A DNA stretch of 64,000 nt from an uncultured Acidobacteriia bacterium (GCA_903909435.1 CAIVVT010000301.1:124001-188000); one strand, 5' to 3'; positions 19,084 to 28,884 are shown, counted from the first letter of the stretch. Notes: generated from the sequence alone by a model not told the origin. Numbers and translations: made by a program.

Positions 19084-19986
19084 ATGCAACTCGGATTTCT
19101 CGGACTCGGCATCATGGGTTACCCCATGGCCCGCAATCTGCTCCGCGCCGGCCACTCCGTCGCCGTCTGGTCGAACACCCTGTCGAAAGCGCGCCAGTTG
19201 GCCGCGGATGAGCACGCCGAACTGCGCGAGACGCCCAGGCAGGTGGCCGAGACGGCGGACATCGTATTCATGTGCGTCGGCGACACGGCCATGAGCGAGC
19301 AGGTGGCGCTTGGCGCGAACGGACTGCTTGAAGGCGTCCGGGCCGGAACCATCGTGGCTGACTGCTCCACCGTGGCCCCCTCCTATACGCGGCGCGCCGC
19401 TGCCGCGTTCGCCGCCAAGGGCGCCCACTTTCTGGACACGCCCGTCACCGGCTCCAAGCCCGGGGCCGAGGGCGGCACCCTGACGTTTATGATCGGCGGC
19501 GATCCTGTAATCTATGAAAAACTGAAGCCTGCCCTGGAACCGATGGGTAAGCAGATCTACTATTGTGGTCCTACGGGCCTGGGCCTGCACGCCAAACTGA
19601 CGCAAAACCTTATTCTCTCCAATCTGTTACAGGCTTTTAATGAAGGCATTGTATTGGCCACCAAGGCCGGTGTAGATCCGGAACTGATGGTTGAAATCCT
19701 GAATAACTCGGCGGCCCGGTCCGGGCTCGTCTCCTTCAAGGCCCCATTCGTCTTCCGTCGAGACTTTTCTACCAATTTTTCAACAAGATGGATGCACAAA
19801 GACACCGGCCTGATGCTCGAAACGGGCGCAGAACTAGGGGTACCGCTTCCTCTAACCGGCCTGACGCGGCAACTTTTCCAAACCGCGATTTCCGAAGGTC
19901 ATGGAGACGAGGATATGTGCAGCACTATCAAAGTGTTAGAGCGCGTTTCGGGCGTTGAGGTGAAAAGTCTATCCAAAAAATCATAA
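19084..19986 (+). CDS. NAD(P)-dependent beta-hydroxyacid dehydrogenase (3-hydroxyisobutyrate dehydrogenase family)
   Basis: 300 residues from ATG 19084, with GGAGG at 19069-19073. The Rossmann dinucleotide motif GLGIMGYPMARNL is at the N-terminus. The substrate-binding DTPVTGSKPGAEGG and the catalytic lysine helix LHAKLTQN follow in the family order, then the all-helical C-terminal domain. Members oxidise 3-hydroxyisobutyrate, tartronate semialdehyde, glyoxylate-type or similar acids, and the true substrate cannot be read from sequence. It diverges from the rimP operon. Confidence 0.92.
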   Translation: MQLGFLGLGIMGYPMARNLLRAGHSVAVWSNTLSKARQLAADEHAELRETPRQVAETADIVFMCVGDTAMSEQVALGANGLLEGVRAGTIVADCSTVAPSYTRRAAAAFAAKGAHFLDTPVTGSKPGAEGGTLTFMIGGDPVIYEKLKPALEPMGKQIYYCGPTGLGLHAKLTQNLILSNLLQAFNEGIVLATKAGVDPELMVEILNNSAARSGLVSFKAPFVFRRDFSTNFSTRWMHKDTGLMLETGAELGVPLPLTGLTRQLFQTAISEGHGDEDMCSTIKVLERVSGVEVKSLSKKS

Positions 19987-20032
19987 GAATTCCCTTGCAA
20001 TCCGCAAATCAGTATTCTAAGATTGGAATCAA

Positions 20033-20101
20033 GCCAGGGAGGCAACTCCCACCAAAGCGAGACTAACCTCAAAGACCCCTGAAGCATTCAACCTCCCTGG
20101 C
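20033..20101 (+). promoter_or_regulatory. Two mutually exclusive hairpins upstream of dxr
   Basis: A perfect 10-bp inverted repeat pairs GCCAGGGAGG (20033-20042) with CCTCCCTGGC (20092-20101). The same left arm can instead form a compact hairpin, GGGAG-GCAA-CTCCC (20037-20050), closed by a GNRA-type loop. Both cannot exist at once. It lies in the 270-base gap before dxr, so it could be a leader switch, but no known riboswitch class is recognised. Confidence 0.4.
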
Positions 20102-20256
20102 GCCCCCTTTCAAGAGTTGAATCCCCCAACAAACAGAAGCAAAGCGGCCCGAAACGGACCGGAACCAGAGTCTGAACACGTTCCCACCGCATGCCTCCGG
20201 GTTCGTACAAACTGGGAGCAAACGTTACCGAGTGGTATGATGGCGGCTGTTTAGCG

Positions 20257-21459
20257 ATGAAGCTCATCACAGTTTTGGGGTCCACTGGCAGTATCGGCCG
20301 CAACACCCTCGACATCGTCCGCCAGCGAAGCACCGAATTCGGCGTTTACGCGTTGGTCGCAGGCCGGAATGTTGCCGAGTTGGCCAGACAAATCCTGGAG
20401 TTCCGCCCACGCGTAGCCGTAGTGGCGGAAGCTGCGTCCATCGCACCGCTGGCCCTGCTGCTTGACCAAGCCGGTATCCCTTCGGCGGATCGGCCAGAAC
20501 TCGCCAGTGGTCCGGAAGCCTATGTGGCCGTGGCGGTTGCGCCTGAAGTCGACTTCCTGATGTCATCCATCGTGGGCGTCTCCGGCATGGAGGCAACTTA
20601 CGAGGCGATCCGGGCCCGGAAGCGGATTGGGCTGGCCAACAAAGAGACGTTAGTCGCCGCTGGTCGTCTGATCATGAGTGCCGTGAAGCAATACGGGACT
20701 GAATTGACGCCGGTTGACAGTGAGCACAACGGAGCGCATCAGAGTCTACGCGCCGGTCGCCGTTCGGAAGCCGTAAAACTGATCCTGACCGCTTCGGGCG
20801 GCCCGTTTCGCAAGTTCTCCAGGCAGGAAATGGCAAATGTTACACCAGCGCAAGCGTTGAATCATCCTACATGGAAGATGGGGCCGCGGATCACCGTTGA
20901 TTCGGCCACCCTGATGAACAAAGGTTTCGAGGTGATCGAGGCTTGCTGGCTGTTCGATTTTGAGGCGGATGACGTGGAAGTCGTCGTGCATCCTCAGTCC
21001 ACTGTGCACGCCATGGTCGAGTACAACGATGGCAGCGTAATAGCCCAGGTCTGCGCAACCGATATGCGAATGCCGATCCAATACGCTATGACCTGGCCAG
21101 ACAGAGCGCCAGCTCCGGTGGCGCGCCTGGATTGGAAACAGAGCCGGCAGTGGGACTTCGAAGCGCCGGATTTCGATCGATTTCCACTTTTGGGCCTGGC
21201 CTACCAGGCTCAAAAGGCAGGCGGATCGGCTACTTGTACGCTGAACGCAGCCGATGAGATCGCTGTGGAGGCGTTCCTGCGAGAGCAGATCGCGTTTTCA
21301 GCCATCGCCGAAGTGGTCGAAGATACGCTGGCTGTCATGCCCTCTCGTGAAGCCGCCTCCATTCAAGAAGTCCTGGAAATCGACCGGGACAGCCGCGCAG
21401 CCGCGGCAGAAGCGGTTCGCCGGCGCGCCGGCGGCCGAACAGCATTGGCCCTGACCTGA
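20257..21459 (+). CDS. dxr: 1-deoxy-D-xylulose 5-phosphate reductoisomerase
   Basis: 400 residues from ATG 20257 (MKLITVLGSTGSIG), the normal family start. The NADPH-binding GSTGSIG, the catalytic-domain LTPVDSEHN with its metal-binding Asp/Glu, ASGGPFR, LNHPTWKMGPRITVDSAT, read in pieces, and HPQSTVHAMVEY are all present. It converts DXP to MEP, the committed step of the non-mevalonate isoprenoid pathway, in the cytoplasm. The flexible-loop residues after SEHN read GAHQ where many enzymes have AIFQ. rseP follows 29 bases later, a common pairing. Confidence 0.96.
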   Translation: MKLITVLGSTGSIGRNTLDIVRQRSTEFGVYALVAGRNVAELARQILEFRPRVAVVAEAASIAPLALLLDQAGIPSADRPELASGPEAYVAVAVAPEVDFLMSSIVGVSGMEATYEAIRARKRIGLANKETLVAAGRLIMSAVKQYGTELTPVDSEHNGAHQSLRAGRRSEAVKLILTASGGPFRKFSRQEMANVTPAQALNHPTWKMGPRITVDSATLMNKGFEVIEACWLFDFEADDVEVVVHPQSTVHAMVEYNDGSVIAQVCATDMRMPIQYAMTWPDRAPAPVARLDWKQSRQWDFEAPDFDRFPLLGLAYQAQKAGGSATCTLNAADEIAVEAFLREQIAFSAIAEVVEDTLAVMPSREAASIQEVLEIDRDSRAAAAEAVRRRAGGRTALALT

Positions 21460-21488
21460 AGGCACTGGGCTGGAGTTTAAGCCAAATT

Positions 21489-22814
21489 ATGGGCGTCTTA
21501 CAGAATATTCTGCACAACTTTTGGTGGTTGCTGGTCCTGATCGGGGTCATGATCGTGATCCACGAACTGGGTCATTACTGCGCCGCCCGTTTCTTCGACG
21601 TCCACATCGAGGCTTTCAGCGTCGGTTTTGGTCCGAAGCTGATCAAGTGGCAGGTTGGCGAGACTGAGTTTCGCATCTCCTGGCTGCCGTTCGGCGGCTA
21701 TGTGAAGATGGCAGGCGAGCAGCCAACGGACACTGCGGATCCGCGCGGATTCAATATGAAGCCGCGCTGGCAAAGGCTGATTATCGTGGCCGCTGGCCCA
21801 CTTATGAATGTGGTGCTGGCCTTCGGCTTGATGACCGGCCTTTTCATGTATCACTTCCCCAAGCTGGCCAGTGCCAGCAAGGCCGCTACCATCGGATACG
21901 TCAAGCCGGGAACGCCCGCGGCGAATGCCGGACTGCTCGAAGGCGACGTCATCGTCCAACTCGAGGACAAGCAGGATCCGAGTTGGGACGACGTGTCTCT
22001 ACGCGAAGTGGTAAGCGCCAAGCACCTGTTGCCCTTGCTGATCGAGAGAAACGGCAAGGTCATGCACTTCGAAGTCACTCCGGAGGCGGATCAGAAGACG
22101 GGACTCGGTTCCGCTGGCTGGGCTCCGCAGGCCGACATCGAAGTCGGGGGACTGATTGCAGGCATGGACGCAGAGCGAAAAGGGCTCAGGAAGGGCGACC
22201 AACTGGTCAGTATCGACGGCGAGCCGATCCGCATGGCCTCTAAGGTGCACGACATGCTGGTGCACAGCCAGGGTAGACCGGTTCATCTGGTTTACCGCCG
22301 GGACGACTCACTGCACGATATCGAGCTCAATCCTAGTAAAGGCGATTCGGGCGGCCAGCAGGCGTGGATGATCGGTGTCGCGTTAGCGCCGCGCGTGATT
22401 TACGTCCGACTGCCGTTCATAAGCGCCGTGCAGGAGTCGGTGAACCAGAACATCAAAGGGGCAACGCTGATTTATCAGTTCTTGCGGGCGATCCTGGAAC
22501 GGCGTTCCTCGGCGAAGTCGCTCGAAGGGCCGATCGGAATTGCACAATTGAGCGGCGAAGCAGCCCGCGAGGGCGCCTATTCGTTCATCGGACTGATGGC
22601 CACGGTCAGCTTGAATCTGGCGATCTTCAACCTCTTGCCAATCCCGATCCTCGATGGCGGCATGTTGCTGTTACTTCTCATTGAGATAGTCATGCGGCAC
22701 GACTTGAGCCTGCAGATCAAGGAAACCGTCTTCAAGGTCGGCTTCGTCTTCCTGATGATGGTGGTCGCGTTCGTCATTTACAACGACATCTCGAAGATCC
22801 TGCCCGGCTCCTGA
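21489..22814 (+). CDS. rseP: Site-2 metalloprotease RseP
   Basis: 441 residues, multi-pass. The zinc site HELGH is at residues 25-29 in the first helix, and the second motif is NLLPIPILDGG near the C-terminus, the LDG supplying the third ligand. Two PDZ-like regions lie between (GYVKPGTPAANAGLLEGD and LRKGDQLVSIDGEPI). RseP cleaves anti-sigma factors and residual signal peptides within the membrane. It follows dxr closely on the same strand and ends 17 bases before a convergent gene. Confidence 0.95.
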   Translation: MGVLQNILHNFWWLLVLIGVMIVIHELGHYCAARFFDVHIEAFSVGFGPKLIKWQVGETEFRISWLPFGGYVKMAGEQPTDTADPRGFNMKPRWQRLIIVAAGPLMNVVLAFGLMTGLFMYHFPKLASASKAATIGYVKPGTPAANAGLLEGDVIVQLEDKQDPSWDDVSLREVVSAKHLLPLLIERNGKVMHFEVTPEADQKTGLGSAGWAPQADIEVGGLIAGMDAERKGLRKGDQLVSIDGEPIRMASKVHDMLVHSQGRPVHLVYRRDDSLHDIELNPSKGDSGGQQAWMIGVALAPRVIYVRLPFISAVQESVNQNIKGATLIYQFLRAILERRSSAKSLEGPIGIAQLSGEAAREGAYSFIGLMATVSLNLAIFNLLPIPILDGGMLLLLLIEIVMRHDLSLQIKETVFKVGFVFLMMVVAFVIYNDISKILPGS

Positions 22815-22831
22815 GGCAGGACTCGATTCCG

Positions 22832-23626
22832 CTACCGCACGGGCGAATATGCCGCCGCCTTGAATAGCGACATCTGGATGACGCTGGAGATTTGCCCGTG
22901 CTTCGCAATCGAATCCGCGCGCACCTTCACCCATTCCGCGTCCGCGCCGAATGCGGTCCAAGCCTTCTCGCGCGCCGCAAGGTCGTCGAATGGTATCAGA
23001 TAGGTGAGATTGGGTTTATTTGCTCCGTAAAGTGTGGAGCTGTAAAGGACCGGGTGTATGCCGGAGCGTTCGAAAATCTTGATCTCGGTTCCTTCGAAAC
23101 GCTCGTGCAGCGCCTTCAACTGACGTTCTGTCGGCGAGTGGTAGGTCCTCAACTCGAAAACACGAGGCGGCTTTGTCGAGCCGGCGACTACCGCAGCAGG
23201 CAGCGGGGGGCAGTACTCCGCCGCTTCCAAAATAGTTTCATTCAGTTCTTCATACGGCGGTTCGTCGCCCGCTTCCCATGCCGCCATAGCGTCGCGCGCC
23301 GAAGCGTCTTGGCGCAGTTTTCGCTGCATGGCTGCCATGCCTTCCGGCGAGTCGAAGGCGCTAACCAACAGTACTTGCGGCATGTGCGCCGCGATCAGGG
23401 CTTCCAGCACGAAGCTCGGCGGGACGATCTGCAATTGCTGCGCCAGGCCGATGCGCGTTCGCATGTAGTTGGAGAGCCGCAGCGCCTGGCTGCCGTTCTT
23501 CAAGAGATAGCTCTCCAGCAGAAAATAGCGCGCCGCAGGCAAGCCACGCGCAGTTCCAACCTTGGCGAAACCCGCCGCGCATGCCCCGGCCGCGCCCACG
23601 CCTACGAATGCTCTCCGCGTCAGCAC
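22832..23626 (-). CDS. NIPSNAP-family protein with Tat signal
   Basis: 264 residues. MLTRRAFVGVGAAGACAAG is a twin-arginine signal. Two repeats of a dimeric alpha/beta-barrel-type fold follow; the second begins VFELRTYHSPTERQLKALHE and includes YLIPFDDLAAREKAW, typical of NIPSNAP domains. The biochemical role of bacterial NIPSNAP proteins is unknown. It is convergent with rseP and divergent from the phosphoesterase gene, with 122 bases between starts. Confidence 0.85.
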   Translation of the reverse strand: MLTRRAFVGVGAAGACAAGFAKVGTARGLPAARYFLLESYLLKNGSQALRLSNYMRTRIGLAQQLQIVPPSFVLEALIAAHMPQVLLVSAFDSPEGMAAMQRKLRQDASARDAMAAWEAGDEPPYEELNETILEAAEYCPPLPAAVVAGSTKPPRVFELRTYHSPTERQLKALHERFEGTEIKIFERSGIHPVLYSSTLYGANKPNLTYLIPFDDLAAREKAWTAFGADAEWVKVRADSIAKHGQISSVIQMSLFKAAAYSPVR

Positions 23627-23748
23627 AATATGTACCCCCTCGAATTGACCGACATCGGCTTTTCGCGTTCAGCCGTGCCTGCTCCGGTTGCCTTGGACGG
23701 CTCCGCTTTGACACGCTATTTCTTTCGGGCTCTCAACTGGACCAGCCG

Positions 23749-26454
23749 ATGCGCTTGAATCTCCGCGACGTTCTTATCCTAGCCGCACTTCTGCCTGCCC
23801 TGCCCGCGGCGCTGCCGGCCGCGGAGTTCCGCACTCCCGCTGGAACCCGTCCCGCCGCACGCCGGCCTGGGGCCGAAAGCGTGCTGCCCGGAGGCCGCAT
23901 GATCGAACCACTGGGACGGGGATTCCAGACAGGCCCCGGTGCCTTCGGCCTGGCTGTGAGTCCGGATGGGAAGTTCGCGGTGTCTGCCAACGGCGGTCCG
24001 GACAGGTTTTCGCTCACGTTGCTCGACATGAGTTCGGAACCCTGGCAAGCTTCGCAACTGCGGGCAACCAAGAAGGACGAGAAAGCAGCGGCCGGCGCAA
24101 GTAATGAATGGCAGAGCGTGTTCATGGGACTTGCCTTTTCTGAGAACCGGCGGCTTTTCGCTTCAGAGGGCAACAGCGGCCGGGTTCGTGAAATCGCCAT
24201 CCCATCCGGCCGATTGCTGAGCAGCTTTCAACTCGACCAGGGCGAGTGGCGCGATAGCTTTTCGGGCGACCTGGCTTACGATCCCGCGCGGCATTTGCTG
24301 TTTGTCATCGACCAGGCGAATTTCCGTGTAGCGATTTTCAATGCGAAGACCCAGAAACTAGTCGCCAGCATACGCACCGGCCGCCTGCCCTTCCGCATGG
24401 CGCTCTCGCCGGACTGCAACCGGCTGTACGTGACGGATACCGGCATGTTTCAGTACAGCATCATCCCGGGCGCTGACGGAAAACGGCCGCAAGAGACCGG
24501 CCTGCCTTTCCCTGCTTTCGGGTTCCCCTCGAAGCAGGCCGTGGAGGGAATAAGAGCACACACGGCTCTCGGTGAGGTCGATGTGCCCGGCCTGGGCGAC
24601 CCGAACGTCCAGGAATCCAACTCGCTGGCTGTCATCGACGTATCCGACCCAAGCAAGGCCCGCGTCGAGAGCTTCGTACGTACGGGTGAGCCCTTCGGTC
24701 CGAACAGCATGGGAGGCAGCGGCCCTACCGGGGTGGCCGCCACGGCCGGGACGATCTATGTAGCAAACGGCAACCAGGATTCCGTCTCCGTGATCGACGC
24801 CGTGACCCTGACCATCCGGGCACAGATTCCGTTGCGCGTGCCGGCGCTCGAACACCTGCGCGGCGTTTTGCCGTTGGGCCTGACGCTCGACATGAACAAC
24901 GGCCGGCTGTTGGTGGCGGAGGCGGGTATCAACGCCATTGGGGTCGTGGATCTGACCAACAACAGGTTGGCCGCTCACATCCCGGCCGCGTGGTTCCCGA
25001 CCGCGATCGCCATCGACCACGGCAAGGTCTTTGTGGCCAACGCCAAAGGCCTCGGCACGGGCCCCAACGCGACTCGTACGGCACCCATGGAGAACAGCTT
25101 CCAAGCCGAACGACGCACCGGCACGCTGTCTGTCTTCGACATGCCTCTGCCGCGCCTGCTGCCGCTACTCACTCAGCGCGTCTACGCGCTGAATGGCTTC
25201 CTGCCAAGGAACCAGGAGCCGCTGGCACTACCCAAAGAGATTCAGCATGTCGTAGTGATCGTTAAGGAAAACCGAACTTTTGACGAGGTGTTCGGCGGGA
25301 TCGAACAGGCCTCCAACGGTGCTGTAAACGGGGCCCCCGAACTGGCTCGGATCGGAGGGCGCGGCTGGCTCTGGCGCGAAGCAGGTGCGCTTAAGGCACG
25401 CGCCGACAGAAGCTTCTACAACATCACACCGAACCACCAGGAACTCGCGTCGCGCTACGCCATAAGCGACAACTTCTATGCCGATTCCGAGGTGAGCGTC
25501 GATGGACACCATTGGCTGGTTGGCTCCTACCCGAACGCCTGGACCGAGAGCTCGATGATGGCCGCATACGGCGGCCAAAAGGATTTTCGCCTGAACAGCA
25601 CCGCCCCGGGCAGGCTCTCCAATGCCGAGAGCAATTCAAGCCTGCATCCCGAAGATCAACTGGAGGCCGGAGCTCTCTGGCACCACCTCGACCGGCACGG
25701 CATCCCGTTCCGCAATTTCGGCGAGGGCTTCGAGTTGGCGGGCGTCGAGGAAGAGCCCGGCGAGATGCCCACCGGCGCTCGTTTTCTCACCAACATGCCA
25801 ATGCCCGAGCCGCTGTATCGCAACACCTCGCGCGACTACCCGCAGTTCAATATGAACATTCCGGACCAATACCGCGCGACCCAGTTCATCGGGGAGGTGG
25901 AACGGCTCTACAACCGGCCCGGCGTCGAATTGCCCCGCTTTATCTACGTCCACCTGCCGAACGACCATATGGCCAAGCCGCGTCCCTGGGATGGGTACCC
26001 TTTCTCGGCCTCCTACGTGTCTGACAACGACTACGCTCTGGGGCGCATTGTCGAATACCTTTCAAATTCAAAATGGTGGAGGGGCATGGCGGTCTTTGTC
26101 ACCGAAGACGATTCCCAGGGCGGTGTGGACCACGTAGACTCCCACCGTACCGTGATGATGGTGGTCTCGCCTTACGCGCGCAAGAACTACGTGGCACACG
26201 CGAATTCGAGCTTTCCGGGCCTGCTCCGTACGGTGTTCCGGCTGCTCGCGCTGCCTAGTTTGAATCTTTACGACGGCACCGCGGCGGACCTTGCCGACTG
26301 TTTCACCTCGCAGCCGGACTTCACGCCTTATAAGGCGCTGCGGCCCGACCCGGATGTCTTCATCCCGGAACGCGCCAAGGACCCCGCCGATCCCGAGCCC
26401 TCGGTGAAAATGGACTCGCCCTCGTTCCTGCGCGAGCAGCACCAGCGGCAGTAG
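23749..26454 (+). CDS. Exported YVTN beta-propeller / phosphoesterase fusion
   Basis: 901 residues from ATG 23749 (MRLNLRDVLI) with a signal peptide to about residue 25. Residues about 60-480 contain repeated propeller blades (LAVSPDGKFAVSANGG, GTIYVANGNQDSVSVID, NRLAAHIPAAWFPTAIAI). From about 500 comes a phosphoesterase/alkaline-phosphatase-fold domain (PF04185-like) with IQHVVVIVKENRTFDEVFGG, FVTEDDSQGG and DHVDSHRT metal-site motifs. The family includes phospholipase C and acid phosphatases, and the substrate is not known. The C-terminus is exposed in the periplasm or outside. Confidence 0.85.
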   Translation: MRLNLRDVLILAALLPALPAALPAAEFRTPAGTRPAARRPGAESVLPGGRMIEPLGRGFQTGPGAFGLAVSPDGKFAVSANGGPDRFSLTLLDMSSEPWQASQLRATKKDEKAAAGASNEWQSVFMGLAFSENRRLFASEGNSGRVREIAIPSGRLLSSFQLDQGEWRDSFSGDLAYDPARHLLFVIDQANFRVAIFNAKTQKLVASIRTGRLPFRMALSPDCNRLYVTDTGMFQYSIIPGADGKRPQETGLPFPAFGFPSKQAVEGIRAHTALGEVDVPGLGDPNVQESNSLAVIDVSDPSKARVESFVRTGEPFGPNSMGGSGPTGVAATAGTIYVANGNQDSVSVIDAVTLTIRAQIPLRVPALEHLRGVLPLGLTLDMNNGRLLVAEAGINAIGVVDLTNNRLAAHIPAAWFPTAIAIDHGKVFVANAKGLGTGPNATRTAPMENSFQAERRTGTLSVFDMPLPRLLPLLTQRVYALNGFLPRNQEPLALPKEIQHVVVIVKENRTFDEVFGGIEQASNGAVNGAPELARIGGRGWLWREAGALKARADRSFYNITPNHQELASRYAISDNFYADSEVSVDGHHWLVGSYPNAWTESSMMAAYGGQKDFRLNSTAPGRLSNAESNSSLHPEDQLEAGALWHHLDRHGIPFRNFGEGFELAGVEEEPGEMPTGARFLTNMPMPEPLYRNTSRDYPQFNMNIPDQYRATQFIGEVERLYNRPGVELPRFIYVHLPNDHMAKPRPWDGYPFSASYVSDNDYALGRIVEYLSNSKWWRGMAVFVTEDDSQGGVDHVDSHRTVMMVVSPYARKNYVAHANSSFPGLLRTVFRLLALPSLNLYDGTAADLADCFTSQPDFTPYKALRPDPDVFIPERAKDPADPEPSVKMDSPSFLREQHQRQ

Positions 26455-26641
26455 CGGCGTGCCGAGGTACCAGTTGGCCGGACTGAGGCACTGGACGCCT
26501 CCTGGTGGCACCGACCCCTCCGCGACCGTCAGAGAGGGGGCCGAATTCATGCGACGGGGAGAACCGCACCAGCACCCCGGCACCGGGCCACCTCCTGGAG
26601 AAGGGATAGTCGTTCGCCAACACGCACAGCCAACCTCGGCG

Positions 26642-26647
26642 TACAAT
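26642..26647 (+). promoter_or_regulatory. Possible -10 element before the VanX-type dipeptidase gene
   Basis: TACAAT lies 9 bases before the ATG at 26657, so a transcript starting here would be nearly leaderless. No -35 consensus is seen. Weak. Confidence 0.2.
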
Positions 26648-26656
26648 CTGAGAACC

Positions 26657-27376
26657 ATGCTCCTGCGGCGAATCCTCGTAGCGCTCTTCTGCCTCGGCGT
26701 GCTGGCGGAGAGTCCGCCGGTATTCCGAATTCAGCCGGTGCATCCCGTGGAGCAGTTGCGCCGGGAGGCGGCGGCGCAGAAACAACCTCCAGAGCAGGGC
26801 GATTTCCTGCCGTTCGATCTCGTCGAACCGGCGGCGCTCGAACCCGGGATCCGGCTCGATATTCGATATGCGACGACCAACAATTTCCTGAGTACGCCGA
26901 TCTATACGCAGGCGCGGGCCTTGCTGCAGCGGCCTGCCGCAGAGGCGTTGGTCCGCGCCCAGCGAGCTTTGGCCAAGCAGGGTTACGGGTTGCTGATTCA
27001 CGACGGCTACCGGCCGTGGGCGGTCACCTGGATCTTCTGGCAGGCCACGCCGCCGGACAAGCACGATTTCGTGGCCGATCCGTCGAAAGGCTCGCGCCAC
27101 AACCGGGGCTGTGCCGTGGACCTCACTTTATACGACCTGAAGACCGGTGAACCGGCCAACATGCCCAGTCTCTACGATGAGATGTCGGAGCGGGCGTACC
27201 CGACTTATACCGGGGGTACGCAAGCTCAGCGTGATCTACGCGAATTGCTGCGATCAAGCATGGAAGCGCAGGGTTTTGAGGTCTACCCGTTCGAGTGGTG
27301 GCACTTCGACTACAAAGACTGGCCGCATTACCCGATCGGCAACCAGCCGTTCGAGTCGATTCCCGCAAGGCGCTGA
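26657..27376 (+). CDS. D-alanyl-D-alanine dipeptidase, VanX/DdpX (M15D) family
   Basis: 239 residues from ATG 26657, with an N-terminal signal peptide (about 1-18). The zinc-binding GSRHNRGCAVDLTLYD supplies His and Asp, and EWWHFDY supplies the catalytic Glu and third His, the order expected for M15D. HDGYRPWAVTWIFW matches the conserved arginine loop. It hydrolyses D-Ala-D-Ala, so the likely role is periplasmic peptidoglycan dipeptide recycling. No van-type resistance operon (vanH, vanA) is nearby. Confidence 0.9.
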   Translation: MLLRRILVALFCLGVLAESPPVFRIQPVHPVEQLRREAAAQKQPPEQGDFLPFDLVEPAALEPGIRLDIRYATTNNFLSTPIYTQARALLQRPAAEALVRAQRALAKQGYGLLIHDGYRPWAVTWIFWQATPPDKHDFVADPSKGSRHNRGCAVDLTLYDLKTGEPANMPSLYDEMSERAYPTYTGGTQAQRDLRELLRSSMEAQGFEVYPFEWWHFDYKDWPHYPIGNQPFESIPARR

Positions 27377-27409
27377 AGCGGGGGCGGCTCAGGGGCGCCG
27401 CACCACTGA

Positions 27410-28828
27410 CTAGCCTTTCTTGACTGGCTTCACTGCCGGTTTCGCTCCCGGCTTGCCCATCTTGTCGATTTCACTGAACAAGACGGTGCGCCCTTCGTCG
27501 AGGGCGAGGTTCGAGAGGATCACGGCCGTCGAGTCGTTCAGGCCGACTTCCAAGTCCGCTTTTGGACGTTTCAATGTGCGGCAGCCGTCGAAGAAACTCT
27601 CGAGTTCAGTGTCCACCGGGTTCTTGTCCTCCAGCGGCACCATCACACCCTTCATGTAAAGCCACTGCCGGGCGAACTTCATCTCTTTCTCGAGGAAGCT
27701 CTCGTTGCCCTTCATCAGGTCGCGGTCCAGCAGGATCGGCAGGCCCTTGGAGCCGGCAGCCGACACCATTGTGGCGCCCGCCTTGGTTGCTTCCTTCTTG
27801 CCCTTGGCCGCTTCCACCGTGGCAGGCGGAGTCGGTTCGCGGAACCACATGCCGATCGGCTTGTTGGTGTCGTCGCCGATGGTGATGTGGATGGAGCCCT
27901 TTGTGCCGGAGATGATCTCGCCCATTTCCGTCCGCTGTCCGCCGACGCCGGCCCAGTGGGAACTGGTCGGAATGCCGGTCCACACAAGCCGCCTGCCCTT
28001 CGGGTACTTGTAAATCAGCTGGACGTTATCCAGAATGTCGCGCCCGTCCTTCATAAAATCCTGACTGCCGAGGCCCATGACGGATTCCGGGGTCATGCCC
28101 AGCATCCAGTCGGCGACGTCGATCTGGTGCGAGGCCAGCTCGGCGACCAGCCCGCCGGAGTATTTGCGGAACAGGCGCCAGTTGCCCATCTCGCCGACGT
28201 CCTTCTTCATTTTCCAGCCGGGATTGCGATTCCACTGCGCCTGAACGTAGGTGACCTCGCCGAGTGTGCCTTTCTCGATCATCTGGCGTGCGGCCTGGTA
28301 CATTGCCGAATAGCGCCGCTGCAATCCGGTCTGCAGCAACTGCTTAGGCTTGGTCGCCACGAGCGCGCGAAGCTCGTGCGCCTCTTCCGGTTTGAAAACC
28401 AGACTTTTCTCGCAGAAGACGTGCTTGCCTGCATCCAGGGCGTCTTTGGTGACCGGGAAGTGCAGGAACAGTGGAACGGTGACGAATACCGCCTCGACGT
28501 TCTTGTCCGCGAGTAGCTCACGATAGTCCTTATAGCGTTTGGGATTGCCGCCGATGGTCTGCTGCGCTTTGTCGAGGGCTGCGTCGCTGATGTCGCAGAT
28601 CGCGGCGCATTGGCCCGTGTCGATCCCCTTCAGGTGCTTCAACAGGTAGCTGCCGCGGCTGCCCGTGCCCACCATGCCGAACTGCACGGAGTTGCTGGCG
28701 GCGCGGGCCTTCATGATGGCCGGTGCTCCTTCGACGATGGATGCGGCGGCGGTAACCAACGCGGCGGCGCCGACGGCGGTCTTCACCGCGTCTCGCCGGG
28801 TCATATTTGTAATTGGGGTCATGGCCAT
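27410..28828 (-). CDS. Gfo/Idh/MocA-family oxidoreductase, Tat-exported
   Basis: 472 residues. MTRRDAVKTAVGAAALVTAA, a few residues after the start, is a twin-arginine signal; the start at 28828 has AGAGG 11 bases upstream. The Rossmann motif GMVGTGSRGSYL and the catalytic loop HVFCEKSL follow, then a mixed substrate domain. Exported members in Acidobacteria and Planctomycetes are often glycoside-processing, and their cofactor NAD(P) must be carried folded through Tat. Substrate unknown. It ends 33 bases after the convergent VanX-type gene stop. Confidence 0.9.
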   Translation of the reverse strand: MAMTPITNMTRRDAVKTAVGAAALVTAAASIVEGAPAIMKARAASNSVQFGMVGTGSRGSYLLKHLKGIDTGQCAAICDISDAALDKAQQTIGGNPKRYKDYRELLADKNVEAVFVTVPLFLHFPVTKDALDAGKHVFCEKSLVFKPEEAHELRALVATKPKQLLQTGLQRRYSAMYQAARQMIEKGTLGEVTYVQAQWNRNPGWKMKKDVGEMGNWRLFRKYSGGLVAELASHQIDVADWMLGMTPESVMGLGSQDFMKDGRDILDNVQLIYKYPKGRRLVWTGIPTSSHWAGVGGQRTEMGEIISGTKGSIHITIGDDTNKPIGMWFREPTPPATVEAAKGKKEATKAGATMVSAAGSKGLPILLDRDLMKGNESFLEKEMKFARQWLYMKGVMVPLEDKNPVDTELESFFDGCRTLKRPKADLEVGLNDSTAVILSNLALDEGRTVLFSEIDKMGKPGAKPAVKPVKKG

Positions 28829-28884
28829 GTTATTTCAAACCTCTCAGTTGAACGGTTCACGCAGGGTATCGATTGTCGTTTATT

